A program made the position numbers and the translations under genes. From Priapulus caudatus (Eukaryota > Priapulida > Priapulimorpha > Priapulimorphida > Priapulidae): DNA of 25,036 nucleotides. Positions 1 through 11,094 of the stretch are shown here, piece after piece; position 1 is the stretch's first letter; each line of letters begins with the position of its first letter. The notes under the pieces are model-generated. The model worked only from the letters and a program-made list of their open reading frames with translations. It had not been told where the DNA came from and ran no database searches. The stretch lies in contig NW_014577798.1 in the NCBI RefSeq assembly GCF_000485595.1, positions 44,073 to 69,108 of the forward strand. The letters are read 5' to 3'.

Positions 1-563
1 CAGCGCAGATTTGAAGACCTGACTACTCGGCAAAGTTGATTCGAACGAACTCAAGAGTTAGCTGGCTCAGCATAGAGATCTCGTCAATGATGACGGATAT
101 TAGCAGATTGGTATATTTTAGTTAGCAGACTGTATGCTTCGTCGCTATCAATGAGATGCGCCTGAAGTACTCGCACTGAAGCGCCCAGCACCGATTTCCC
201 GGACCTTGTGGAGCTGGTAGTTCTTCCATAGTGTGTAGATGTGTAGTACACACCTGTAAAAAGTGTCAGCTCCGGTTATAGCAAATGTTTTTTTAAGCCG
301 AGTAAGCCTTTTTTAGCATATGCAGTAAGAAATCCATTTACTAGTTTAAATTGTGCTAATACATTTTATTTTGCAAGTAATATGTTAGGTGTGATTTATA
401 ATATTATGTTATCAATTATGTGTTATACACAAACACGTTTCCATTGAGAGTGCGCAGAAATGATTCTGGTTGATCGTTCAATATCAGGTACCGGTTGAAC
501 ACCGAATTTCATGAAGGTTTTGATGCCGCATTGGTGTGCTTCAACAGCGCGTTGTGGTACACA

Positions 564-950
564 CCAGATAGGTTGTAACTGTCATCATTTGCCCACCCTC
601 ATGATTAAATACGCTGTATTTGCGTTCGTATCCCATTATAAAATAATTCGAAAATAGCATCTGATTTTTTTTGCTAATTGTAGCCGCGGAAGCATCGTAG
701 CATTTTGAGCAGCGCTGCATTATCGAAGTTAGGCAGGGCCGCTGCATACAGAGACAATCAATAACTGTGGTGTTTCTATGGACTCTGATCGTTATCCTGT
801 CTCACTGATCTCGTCATAATATAGCAGAGCACTTCTCTATATTAGTGCAGCGTGCAACAGTCGCGCTGCGAAGAGCAAAAAGTGGCACCCTGTATGCAAT
901 GGTTGGAAATATCGGCGGTGTAGGTGAAAGAAAGTAGGCCTGGCTATAGT
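564..950 (-). repeat. T repeat (hAT-end-like), copy 1
   Basis: This short repeat occurs inverted here and in direct orientation at 20575-20955 and 24808-25036. A related version forms the 3' end of the inserted hAT element (about 4688-5074). Its outer edge reads AACTGTCATC followed by TTTGCCCACC, resembling the hAT end (TAGACTGCACGATGGCCCAC on the minus strand near 5074). It looks like a short non-autonomous hAT relative. Its inner boundary is uncertain. Confidence 0.6.
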
Positions 951-958
951 ATAGAAAC
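951..958 (+). repeat. 8-bp target-site duplication, left copy
   Basis: The sequence atagaaac stands immediately before the hAT element that starts with TAGGGCTG. The second copy is at 5075-5082. The right arm has it only once, inverted, at 20567-20574. An 8-bp duplication is the known hallmark of hAT insertion. Confidence 0.85.
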
Positions 959-1239
959 TAGGGCTGTCATTGGTATCCAATTATTTCGGATTCGTTATTG
1001 ATATGATTTTTATTCCCTATTTCGTCGATTCGATCGATTATTTATTATGTAATAAACATGATGTAGCAAACAGATGCGATGCCGTGTTTTGTTGTTTTTT
1101 TAGCATTGTAGTGTGTTTTAGTGTTTTTGTATTGAATGTATACCCTACAATATTATAAGGTTTATAACTACATTAATGAAACAAAATGACACTATACACT
1201 TGAAATTATCTGACAATGTGTCTCCATTCTAAGGGCAGA

Positions 1240-3545
1240 CAACGGATTTGTATTTGTTGTGCGTATTTTGGTTAAAAACACTAATATGTGTGGCATTACT
1301 CGGCGACCAAGCTCTCCCGTTTGCGGAACACACACCCTGGCCGTGGAGAAGCACTCTCGGAGGCCGGACAACTGGAGGCGGGGATATTGGAGGTACTGCT
1401 CATCACTGCAGCAAGTAATAGGTACTTGAGCCTGTGCTGCCTTCCACCAAATAAGAGGGTCCGGTTATTTCACTCTAAGCGAAGGCCTCCTGACGATAGT
1501 GCAAGGTTCTCTATTACACGTGCCTCTGTGGTTTTGGACCTCGCAGCTTTCAAAAACACTCATCAGATCTCATCGGACTCGCGAGTATCTGTTCTTTGTT
1601 TTTTGGCCGGACTAGCGACTGGAAGCAATGTTGAGTTGAAGGAACAGGGGTTATCATCCGTTGGTTGAGCCTTTATTTTTAGGCGTTGATTAAGTGGGGC
1701 CACTGCGATACACTCCTCCTTTTAAGTCTATAAATAGCTTCCTTATCCTCCTCGCTCATCCAATCAGGGTCCGCACTCTAGGGTCAAGCAAGATGTGCAG
1801 ACGAGCAGGGACTTCTCTTTCACTGTCTGGTATCTCTTGTTATGGTCATTCTGATCTGTGTTTCAAATCTCTTGATTATAGGAAGGTCGGCGATTTTGTA
1901 TACAAATCTCGTGTTGGACGAATGCTTCCAGATAGGCAGTGATAAGTCCTGATGTTGGCTCCTTTTCTGCCGGACCCTTCTGGTGCCTTCTCGAATACCT
2001 TTGAGGAATCATCTGCATTTCTTCAGGCACTTTTCTGTCCTCATCTGATAGGAGTAATGCTCGTGGCACTTCCACCGTAAGAGAGTAGACAGTGGATAAA
2101 CAGAATGTAAGCGATCAATGCATGTTAATATGTGAGTTCAGCGTGTTGCGACATCTTGCGCAGCTGGAGGTTTCTTCAACCCAACGCTTTTCATAATGTG
2201 TTAATTGTTCGGTCCTCAGATAGCTCTGCTTAAATTGTCGACACAAGTGCTCGACCGTCCCAAGCCACTTCTTCATGGCTGATCATCATAGGCTTTGCTA
2301 ACAGTACAGTTGTATGGTGTGGGCGAAACCCCAAACGTGAGGACATCGTAGTTTGAGGGCACTTTGCACATTGGCTGCATTGTCGCTTACAACCTTGACA
2401 TTTTCAGGCCCCACTTTGACCTGCGCGTTTGCTTGGTCTCACTGTGCTAATCTAGCCTCCATTGTGGACTTCCACTAATTTGGTGAGTGTTCCAATACAT
2501 TTGCACTTCTTTCAAAGGTGGAGGCGGTCTATGTAGTGAACGGTATTGATCACGAAACTTTGACTAGCAGAGCTAGACCATGCATCTGGTGGTAAGCTAT
2601 GCAGCTTCTGCCTTTGCCCTATGTCCTCTTTGACAACCTGCGTAGGTCACATTTGACTACATTGGCAAATGGATTTCTCAATATGTGTTGGCATTATCAG
2701 GTCATATCTAGAGTTAGAGTTATGTAGTAGATTTTTGAAGCCCTGCACTCTAGCCAACCACTGCCAATGGCCTCATATACGGGCACAAACTCGGCTAGAG
2801 CCGAATTTATCTCTCTAACCGGCCGCCACCCATCGGCAGAAGGTTTTCTGGTCTCAAGAACTGAGCTACTGATGGCGTGCCAACTTTGCCGCCTATCTGC
2901 GTGTGTCGTGCCCGTCGTAGTAGGCTGGTGACGGCAATGTCAAGGCTTGGTTAGCGGGGGCTCAGCTGCGGAGCGTCCGAGACAGAGACACACGGTACTG
3001 CTATCTTGACATTTCACCTGGAAATATTGAAATAAACTTTACATTTACTTCTTAACTTCAAAAACCTTCACTCTTCAAGTATTTTGCTTATATATATTAT
3101 ATATAAATTCATCTATATTTACAAAATTACTATTTCTATTGTTTAATTTGTTTGTTCACAGACAGTAAGTTCATGCTTAATTAGAGTCCATGAAGTATCT
3201 TGGGTTATTTCTCTTGCGGTTTATTTTCACAAAATTCCACGACCAAAAACAGAACACAAAACTTGTGCTCAGAAGATATTAAATGGTTCTGAAGGAGCTA
3301 TAAGTTAAATGTATGAAATAATTTGAATTGAGTTAAAACATTTGCGTACTTGGGCATGCACCTTCCTCAACCAAGTGTGCGATTGAGGTGTGTCCACATG
3401 GTTTGTTGTTGCTGCTTTTATATGGCTTTATCTCGTTCACACAGTTGACAGACGACTTTCGTCCTGCTCCACTGCCCCTCCCCTGTCTTGGGGCAACAAA
3501 TATTCCCACACATGGCCTTCGTTTTCCTTTCCTCGACCTGAATGA
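1240..3545 (-). pseudogene. ZBED-like hAT transposase pseudogene
   Basis: Read on the minus strand, pieces of a BED-finger hAT transposase appear in the correct order in shifting frames. A BED finger starts with HVWEYF (3514-3498), has a cysteine pair near 3460-3440, and a TMWTHLNRT stretch (about 3405-3375). Then come GFKNLLH...RYDL (2742-2699), a DAWSSSASQS...HYI segment (2590-2531), SDNAAN (2388-2370) followed by a FAHT-type motif (2332-2316), QDVATR (2163-2146), LLDPRVRTL (about 1800-1766), and the hATC dimerisation region with a WWKAAQ motif and ECFSTA (about 1470-1290). In this family the transposase excises and inserts the element in the nucleus, and hATC mediates dimerisation. Several stops and frameshifts break it. 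The gap between finger and core (3350-3000) may be an intron or decay. Confidence 0.85.
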
Positions 3546-4480
3546 AAACGAATAACCTTTTAGTCAGGCAGGCATAGGCATCTCAATAAGATTTCTAGTG
3601 TATGCGAGTATGTACTATAATAAAAAATCGTATGTACTTGGCCTGCACAGAACGCTATTGTTACGGGGTCGAAATTTGCGTCTCCATATCCGGCGGGGAT
3701 TGTAGATTTTTGTGTTGGATCATTGGTGCCGATATTCCAATGTTGGGTATCCAGTCTCCGATAGTATACAAAATCGTCAAAATTCTGATAAGTAGTTGTT
3801 GAGTTATCAAACTTTCTGTTTATACGGCGCGCATATAGCGAGTATGCGCGGTAGAGCAAGTGCGAACGATCTGAACGGCGCCTCATGCACTGCTGCGTAG
3901 CATGATTGTATCCATCCGCCATTTACTACGCACACTAGCATGTTACATCGGGCATAGTATAAGTGTATGCTCAGGTCAGCCCGATACATGTAGTATGCTA
4001 CTAGTACTACTATGTAGTGTACTATTTATCATGTACCGATAGGGATAAGGCATAACGGTTATGTTATAGCGTTGTATAGCAAGCCGATATTGCGTTAGAC
4101 GTGCTAATTTCGTCTCGCATGATTGTGCAGGCATGACGTATGTAACGCATTAGCCATAGGCTAAGCTGAAAAACCGTAAAACGGAACGCGCAAGCGCGAA
4201 CGTTAATCACTTTATTATTGCTTATTTCAAGTTTGCTAATACCAACATTGTGGAAATTATATCTAAAAAAGGGCTACTAGATCTCAATGTCAATACTTGG
4301 TATCCAACATTGGATTCCATAATAAACTTAATTTAACCCCACGTAACCTACGAAATATTATACAGAGCGGTGTGAAAGTACAGTAACTCATACATAAACT
4401 TAGTTTGAGAATACATGTTATTGTGAGGTTTCTACTTATTGATCAACTATGCATTTTATACATCGCTGTGCTTAAATGCA
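3546..4480. other. Non-coding 5' part of the inserted hAT element
   Basis: I see no recognisable gene here. The short ORFs on both strands lack family motifs. It contains scattered small palindromes, such as cgcgcata/tatgcgcg around 3828-3850, and TA-rich text around 3990-4030. By position it would hold the promoter side of the minus-strand transposase. Confidence 0.5.
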
Positions 4481-4572
4481 CATGGCCGGCGCGCGCGCCG
4501 CGGCCGGCGCCCCCGGCGGCCCGCGGGGCGGGGCGGCCGCGGCGCGCGCGCCCAGCGCCGCCCGCGGGCCGA
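4481..4572. repeat. GC-only low-complexity block
   Basis: About 90 bases consist almost entirely of G and C, with runs of gcgcgcgc and ccgcggcc type, inside AT-rich transposon sequence. The edges are abrupt: AT-rich text lies immediately on both sides. No counterpart is present in the T copies elsewhere. It could be a local expansion, or an assembly or consensus error. Confidence 0.8.
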
Positions 4573-4687
4573 AGTAGTTTTATTCACCCCCTATAAGTAT
4601 ATTTACTTTGAATTCAACTCGATTGAGGTTGGCGTGCTGGCGCATGGCCGAGCAGGACATGCTTTTCCGGTTAGCAGATAATGCACC

Positions 4688-5074
4688 AGAGAACACCGCC
4701 AATTATTGATTGCTCTGTATGCATGCCTCCCTGATAAGACTGAGTACCGTCGCCACCTGCACTCCCGGCAAGTATCTTCGCTACACTGACCTACGCCTGT
4801 TAGTGTAGCGGTTGTGCGAACTGTCGGGACGCGGTACAGTCTATTCCCTGCACTACTTCGATATGGCGGCCGCTCAGTCACAGATGCTACAATGGCTTTG
4901 CTGACGCTACATTTGGCCCTAAGTATAAACAACACTCTTTACCAGAAAAGTGATGTATACAACTCATTTATTGTGATATACTGTATCGGATCGCTATTTT
5001 TCGATTTATTTCATTCGATATCGGACGCAAATCCATCCCGATTGACCGATGGCGGTGGGCCATCGTGCAGTCTA
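4688..5074 (+). repeat. T-like terminal region of the inserted hAT
   Basis: From gcaccagag through attattgattgctctgtat, the ctgcactact segment, and gatcgctatttttcgattt to the element end, this matches the T repeat in direct orientation (20690-20950). It is interrupted by extra sequence around 4730-4840. This shows that T in the arms is built from the same terminal sequence as the inserted element. Confidence 0.65.
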
Positions 5075-5082
5075 ATAGAAAC
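5075..5082 (+). repeat. 8-bp target-site duplication, right copy
   Basis: This is the second copy of atagaaac, directly after the hAT element. The following bases (atataataatttt) continue the arm sequence that in the right arm directly adjoins the single copy. Confidence 0.85.
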
Positions 5083-5239
5083 ATATAATAATTTTGTACT
5101 TAGCTATAGTTTCGTCTTCTTCCTTCTTATCTCAGCACACGTGTCTTTCAAAACACAAAGCTTCGGCCCCTTCTCCGGCGCGCATCTCTCTCAGACATAC
5201 TCATCGGTCCATCCCAAAAAGACTTCACTCGTTACATCA

Positions 5240-5400
5240 TGCACAATTTTACAGTCTACATAGACGCAATATTTACACATCTATATCGACACAATCTTTA
5301 CAAGTTTAATCAGGACCATTTTTTCACGTCGTATATCCAGACACACAATTTACACATTTATGTAAGCAAACCTTCATACATCTATTCTAGACAAAAACTC
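5240..5400 (-). repeat. 26-bp minisatellite, left arm
   Basis: This is the inverted counterpart of the cleaner array at 20253-20420. Units of about 25-27 bp of the form acacaatctttacacatcta repeat roughly six times with indels. It is not coding, and the repetitive ORFs here come from the repeat. Confidence 0.75.
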
Positions 5401-5529
5401 CAGCAGTCTGACCTCTCGCGCACGTCTCTTCTGCGCAGCTATTGCGGTACGATCACTAAGGGCATATATTTAGCGTCATGCCGCGTGTATCAACTCTGTC
5501 ACGCTAACTGTGACAGATAGTATGGAGTT

Positions 5530-5822
5530 TGTCGATTGTCATGATCGACTTTTTAACAGTGTTGATTCATTTGAAGTTTGGTATGCCAGTAATCGTTAAA
5601 TCATGCCTTCATGTTTTAAAATTCTCCGACGTCCTCCTAGTTTAAGTTCAGGTTTTTTTTTTTTTTTTTTTCTTTTTAGTGGTGAGCATAGAAGTGTTTG
5701 TTTGTTGCCACCGCAATTAATTGCTGGAATTTATTAGAGCGTATTCAGAGCGAGGTGTGCATGACAACGTCAATTACGTTTATTTCGTCTAAACTGGTTA
5801 GCAACTCTATAATCATCATATA
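5530..5822. other. Arm sequence without a gene; poly-T tract
   Basis: This lies between the minisatellite and the hAT element and matches right-arm 19822-20110. It contains an 18-base-class poly-T run near 5650-5672. The right-arm equivalent holds a 58-codon ORF (19959-20135) that is broken here. Confidence 0.5.
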
Positions 5823-6393
5823 CCGGGGCGTGGATGCGGATTTTTCTAGGGGGGGTGCAGGTGGAAAGGGCACTTGAGATTTGTTAGGGGAACTTGTGCG
5901 GCGGCACTTGCACGTGCGAAGGGAACTGGTGGAGGCGTCGGGGGACTCCCCCAGAAATTTTTGAATCGACTTTTTTATGCATTTTCAAAGCATATGAGAC
6001 GAAATTTTTGTACTTAAGGCTGTCCATATCATGACAGCACAATTCCATGTACAGGCAAATCCACAAGCAACAACCACCAACTGCTTGAAGGATTAACTGC
6101 CATGCAGAGCGACAAATACTTAGTACTGTGCTGAAATCAAAACTCGATATCGCAATCAACACACTTTTATTGCAAAAGTAAATTAAATATTAACATGTAC
6201 TAATTTATGATGCTTTTCGCTTCATACTTTACTATAAATACTTGGATTTCACTTGAATTTCAACGACTGATATCTTCTTTAAACATACTCAGTTTACTCT
6301 TGCAGGTAGTACTTACTTTTACCAAATTTAGACAATGAGTGGCGGCTGCTTGCCGAGAGGAATATAGTAATAGTACTACTAGTAGTTTTAAGT

Positions 6394-6450
6394 AAAAAAT
6401 GCAAAAGATAACTCGAAATTATTCAAATGAAATGTGCCATTTGTTTGCCG
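6394..6450 (-). other. Inverted micro-segment in hAT gene, left copy
   Basis: This is the counterpart of the inverted segment at 19179-19233. The plus strand reads aaaaaatgcaaaagataac, followed by tcgaaattattcaaatgaa, in the orientation opposite to the surrounding transposase. The short flanking inverted repeats are eroded here, so the event is older than the divergence of the arms. Confidence 0.6.
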
Positions 6451-7560
6451 TTCTTTGAGATGTTCTTTTCAGAATAGGGGATGCAGATTTCAGCCTATTA
6501 AGGATAAAATTTCTAAGTTTCGTTTATGCGCTGTGCTGCTGCTGTCATCCCAGATGCCCACGCAATGCCAGCGTTTTGTTTGCCCACACATAGAATAACT
6601 TCACTATTTGTTTCAGAATATGGATATTATCTGCTCATATCCGCCTGCTTTCTCTTCGCCGCTTATACTGAACAGCTGATGTGGATTGGCCATTGCTTTC
6701 AGCATATCGCTCTGCTCGTCAGCCTGCTTTATGTAATTGAGTTTTTTGCATGCGTAACAAGCTGGCCATATTTAAAGTTGCCTTGCTCTGTTATGAATGT
6801 TTGAACAAAACCCAGTCTGGATGTTTCAGCAGTAGCGTGGAAAAGAACCAATACGAACAGTCACACCACTGCACTTGACTATATGATAAACCATGTTGTA
6901 AAATTGGTCAGCCACTTAATTTGGAATTACTAAGTCTATATGACGCGAGTCCTGGTTTTCTGGTTACTGCTGCTTACGAATGCAGTTGAGTCACTCAGGG
7001 TAAAATGACAGGCTTAGATACTGGCTTCGCATAATTTCCAGCTCTTTGTAGCTCAACCGTTCATCAGTATGGTTCCAACTTATACCCAACTGTGAGCCTC
7101 ATCTGCAAATACAACAATCTTTGTACAGCTAGGCGGAAAATTTGCCATTAAGCGACTGCAAAAAACCTTGTTTTCAGGAAATTGCTAAAATGGGTAGGCA
7201 TGCCCGTATTAAAGGAGCACTCATGCGTATTGTTCCACAGATTTGCGCAGCGTTTTTTTAATGATACAAACTCAGTTAGAAACTGTATTTAGTTCATATT
7301 GCACTCACCATGTTCATCACAGCTTTGTATCAGGCTGCACGCACTGGAACATCAGCAGTTTCATTATCAGCGGACTTGTAGATTAAATCAGCAGTTTGCT
7401 GAACAGTTGCAGGAAATAAGGCAGTTTATTGCAGTCTTTACGCAGCACTGCAGCAGTACACGCTAAATGCTGCTGCTGTAATACTGCAGCGATATGGCTT
7501 GCTAGTGAGCTGCTCCCTGTGCCTGCTTAAGTAACGTTCGACTAGAAAAAACAGACATGT
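6437..7560 (-). pseudogene. DUF4371/TTF-type hAT transposase, N-terminal half, left copy
   Basis: This is the reverse-complement counterpart of the gene at 18150-19191. Recognisable segments include the LKAMANP and SAVQYK region (about 6565-6625) and the ALRGH motif (about 6520-6560 on the minus strand). Compared with the right copy, several single-base deletions destroy the frame. The splice-donor context caught by actcaccatg near 7304-7314 is conserved. No C-terminal hATC region is present, as in the right copy, so both descend from the same internally deleted element. Confidence 0.75.
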
Positions 7561-8904
7561 GTCCCTGTGTATATTTCGAGCAGCAACGGCTAGACTTTTT
7601 GCATCCAGTGACAGGCGTGTCGCTACCTCTCACTCCGGCAGTACTATGTCTTTCGCATACCGCGACATGCTTAGCTGTAGCGGGTGGTGTAGGTGGTGTT
7701 GACCTCAATGCAGACAACTATTCTTTTTTATATGCGTTTAAATATACTAAACGATTGAGGAAATACAAACAAACCAACTTTAGTTTTCGCAAACTACAAC
7801 AAGTGGGCAGGCCACCACCGTGCCACCACAATCCTTATTCACACAAAACTCATCAACGAGCTTAGTTGTAGTGCGGCTACGTAACATTAACAACGATCAA
7901 AATTCATTCAACCCATTCAAACGTAGCCAGTGCTGGTCAGCCCTTATACACAGGAAATCTATAGTTGAAATATGCTTATGTGCCATCTAATATAACGACC
8001 TGCAGGTTTCCTAAGCAGTTCCGATTCCATTTGGCAATTAACCCACTTTCACAAAATGTACATGAATTAGAGTGGTGCTGCTTCTTGGTTACTTTAACCA
8101 TATACATGTTAACTCTAAACACGACAAACTTGTACTCACAAATTATGGAGCCTAGCATTCTAGAAATGATATCTGCAAAAGATCACACAAACCATCATGT
8201 CCTTCACCAAGTAGAGGCTCCTCGTGCGCGGTCGTCTGTGCCAGTGCCCAGAATCATTGCTCAAAACACTTATCCCACGATAACCAGGAGGTGCTGCCTC
8301 TGGTTACACTAATAACTGAAAAGTTTCATAAGCTCTGCGGCTCCAGACATTGGACTGGCGACCGGTACCAGCCTATAACAAAGCAATCAACGCCGAGCTG
8401 GCGCAGCCTGCGACGGCCGATCTGACGCAGCTTCAAAAAACAAGTCGGGTGGCCCCCGTCCCCTAAAAACTTCCTCGGAAAACAATATTTTTCGTATTTC
8501 TTTCTGCTTAAAATTATATATATTTTTTTAATTGAGAAATTTTTTCCCGTTGTCAGAAGGCAACTAAACTTTTTTGTGGCGGTGTTGCCGCACCCTCTGC
8601 ACTCTCCTGCATCCCTCCTGGATCCGCCCTGGTATAGTGTAATATTGTGTTTTAGATTCTTCGTTCCAGTAATTTGACTGTAATATTTTTATTGTTTTTA
8701 TTTGCGGCGATATTGCGACAACCAAATGGCATCTTTAGGCGTAGCGCCATCCTCGTCAATTCGAACTTTCGATCTGAAACATTTATTTTTCGCATCAAAC
8801 TGATATGAAACTTGCTAATATCATTTCAGAGTATAATAGTGGGCAATATGCTTATTATAATGGATTCTTCCCACTATATACTCAAGTTTATTTAGTTATA
8901 TAAA

Positions 8905-8960
8905 AAGAGGGGGGTGTGGGTGAGTGGTTTTTTTTTTATTTTTTTTTTTTTTGTTTCCCC
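8905..8960 (+). repeat. Poly-T / G-rich tract present in left arm only
   Basis: Runs of T (about 8930-8952) preceded by a ggggggtgtggg stretch have no equivalent at right-arm 16690-16735, where the flanking arm sequence joins directly. It may be a retroposed poly(A) remnant or length variation. Confidence 0.5.
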
Positions 8961-8984
8961 TTCCTCTCCTATACACCCAAGGTG

Positions 8985-9425
8985 AGTGAGCTACAGGTCA
9001 CATTTATTGACTGTTTTGAATCCGCAGACGACGCCATATTGTTCAGGTTGTTAATAGTAGCGTTGAGTGTCAATTAAGTTGCCGTTCAAGCGACTGTTAA
9101 CTGTGGATTTTAATATGCAGTTTTTTCTGCTCTAGGTATTCTCTTCTGTGAGGTGGCGTTTATCTTAGCTTTTTTTATTGTTCATACTAGGCGACCGTAT
9201 TCCGACTGCGTCCTAATGTCGCCAATAGTAGTGGTATTAGGGAGTTTCGCTATCGATCATCTCTCTCACCTCAGTCGCCATAGTCTTTGATGTGCCAGCC
9301 AGGTCGCTGCTTCATCCTGGCAGATAGAGAATGGCAATGTCGTCATCTTCCCTGCGCGTTGGTGGAGCATCTTCAGTTTCAGACGCATGGGCGGTCTTGA
9401 GTTTTTCTTGCTTTGTACTATTGGA
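8985..9425 (-). pseudogene. LINE ORF1-like fragment, left copy
   Basis: This is the inverted counterpart of 16241-16680. On the minus strand it shows the same residues, such as the SKTQD-like start and the EDAPPT region near 9390-9350, but indels break the frame several times. See the right copy for the family argument. Confidence 0.55.
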
Positions 9426-9609
9426 GCTAGAGACCGTGATGATGATTATAATCACGCCGGAGATGATCTGTAGTACTTACTGTAGTCTGGTAGATAGTTC
9501 GTCTAACGAATTCGTAGTCTGCTTGAAGGGAAATATCCCGCATATTGTGTTTATGTTACATCAGCGTCGTGTATCATAGTAACGTTTGATATGCTGGCAG
9601 AATACTTTT

Positions 9610-10080
9610 ACTTCACGTATTGACGATAGGATGCGTTATTTCTTAGCAATTTCATCAGATTCGGAAAATTTACCTCCGCCATTGCGATCAGCTCCATCTA
9701 TACTTTTGTACGTCGGGAGTGATTGGACGGTGCGTTGCTACTATGGCATGTGATTGTGTCATAGGAGGGGTTGGACCATCAAAGTTTCGCATTTCGGCAT
9801 GTCATTTGAAGTTCTGCAGTTTCGTATGACACCGTATCATCTTCCTGTGAACTGCTGAGCATAGCTGAGATCATAAATATTATTGTCAATATTATCTGGA
9901 ATCATTATCATTCTCTATTAAAGTAGAAGTGTGACTGAGTGTCAGTATTCAGAATCATGTACTTCCTGAGTACCTTCCCTTGTATGTCTCATCTCACTTC
10001 CAATAGCAACACGTTGCAGTGTTTCGTCAGCGAAATCGTTTATTTTAAAAAGTTTCGCTAGGCGCGCCATCTTTATTTAG
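9610..10080 (-). pseudogene. Possible piggyBac-like N-terminal fragment, left copy
   Basis: This inverted counterpart of 15585-16033 carries the start region near 10070-10040 and the acidic segment near 9950-9860 in broken form. Assignment rests entirely on the right copy. Confidence 0.35.
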
Positions 10081-10089
10081 TGTCAACGC

Positions 10090-11090
10090 ATGGCCAGTGA
10101 CAGACGGGAGGTGGTCCGGGTGCGTATGAATCCAGGGTTGCACTCGGTTATTTCACTTTCACCCAATAGGTGCCCTAAATGGGGTTACCAATTGCTTGTA
10201 TGTAGATGTCACCAAGCACCATCTGTTCATGTGTATATCGACTGGCCTAAATATAATTCGTAAATGGTGGTGTAGAAACAGATATTTCGATAACTTGATG
10301 ACAAAATCTTGGTATACACTAAATAAATAAGATTTTTAACTATATACATATATCAACAAATTTGAGAGTAATAAAATAAATAAACAACTGTAGTTTGCGA
10401 CTATAAAACATTTCTGCATAGAGAATTATAGCCTAGTTAGTGAGATTGTATCCAGGAACTGGGCCGGGATATAGCTATTTAGCCCTTGGATCACCACAAA
10501 CATGAAATCGTCATTATTCTTAATCAAATGTCATGAATGTTGATGCGAATTTGTATCGGCCAAAAAACTGCGCTATAGTACATGTCGTATTTATGCGGAC
10601 CCATCGCGTCTGGTATATAAGCGGTAATAGTACTGAACTCTGCTTGATCTTTCACTTAGGTTACATAAATTCATCATCGGAAAAGCATTGTCCCTCAAAC
10701 GTGCTCTTGCGTTCGTTGTAGCGGAATTCCTGCTGTGTCTAGGGCTCTGTGTGCTGGCAATCAAAGGCAACGTTATCTGCTGTGGGTGTGGGCATGGCCA
10801 GACGGCAAGCTGGCACGCGTTGACGCAGCCATTCTACAGAATGGGACTGTGGGACGTCCTTCCAGATATAACCTGCAACAAGTCTACCTACTCTAACGTT
10901 TCACATTTATTGCATGTGGCTCATTGTTATATTTTGACATGTTCTTGGCATGCCGACGTCATACTTGTGGATATTGTTGTTATGTAGTGGACCTAGGTAG
11001 GTCACCGTGAGTTCGCGCACAATGCGTGATTTTTTAGATTATATGTGGATCATTCTCGCTCCTTTGGAGGTGGCGATTGCCTTATGTGTC
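10090..11090. other. Arm sequence with no recognised gene (left)
   Basis: This pairs with right-arm 14540-15560. ORFs of 62 and 99 codons occur on the plus strand here, but their right-arm equivalents are not preserved as the same proteins, which argues against coding. An AT-rich aaataaata-type stretch lies at 10318-10395. Confidence 0.5.
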
Positions 11091-11094
11091 AGTA

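Larger units (their letters stand above)
1..958 (+). repeat. Left arm of giant palindrome, outer part
   Basis: This stretch is the reverse complement of about 20567-21526, with an estimated identity near 85-90% and many one-base gaps. The match runs to the first base of the window, so the arm probably continues beyond it. Position 1-19 pairs with 21510-21526 and 943-958 pairs with 20567-20582. It contains outer flank (1-560) and the T repeat (about 564-950). No coding region is recognisable, and the short ORFs here have no family features. Confidence 0.9.
959..5074 (-). mobile_element. hAT transposon (ZBED-like), about 4.1 kb, left arm only
   Basis: The element starts TAGGGCTGTCATTGG and its other end, read on the minus strand, is TAGACTGCACGATGG, so the imperfect terminal inverted repeats have a hAT-like TAGGGCTG form. 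It is flanked by the 8-bp duplication atagaaac, and the right arm preserves the unoccupied site, so the boundaries are exact. Inside, the minus strand carries a decayed ZBED-like transposase (about 3545 to 1240). The 3546-4480 stretch upstream of that gene has no recognisable coding. A GC-only block sits at 4481-4572 and T-like terminal sequence at 4688-5074. With stops and frameshifts throughout the gene, the copy is not autonomous. Confidence 0.88.
5823..8631 (-). mobile_element. hAT element with DUF4371-type gene, left copy
   Basis: This 2.8 kb element is bounded by inverted ends: CCGGGGCGTGGATGCGG at the left and, on the minus strand at the right, CAGGGCGGATCCAGG. It matches 16994-19821 in inverted orientation along its whole length. 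The transposase half is on the minus strand (about 7560-6395). A short TATAC-like duplication may flank it but is too degraded to trust. The 7680-8470 part has no recognisable coding in either copy. Confidence 0.8.

Noticed and set aside
10688-10987. 99-codon plus-strand ORF with hydrophobic N-terminus (MSLKRALAFVVAEFLLCLGL)
   Set aside because: The mirrored right-arm sequence does not keep this frame and shows a different ORF on the other strand, so there is no sign of coding constraint.
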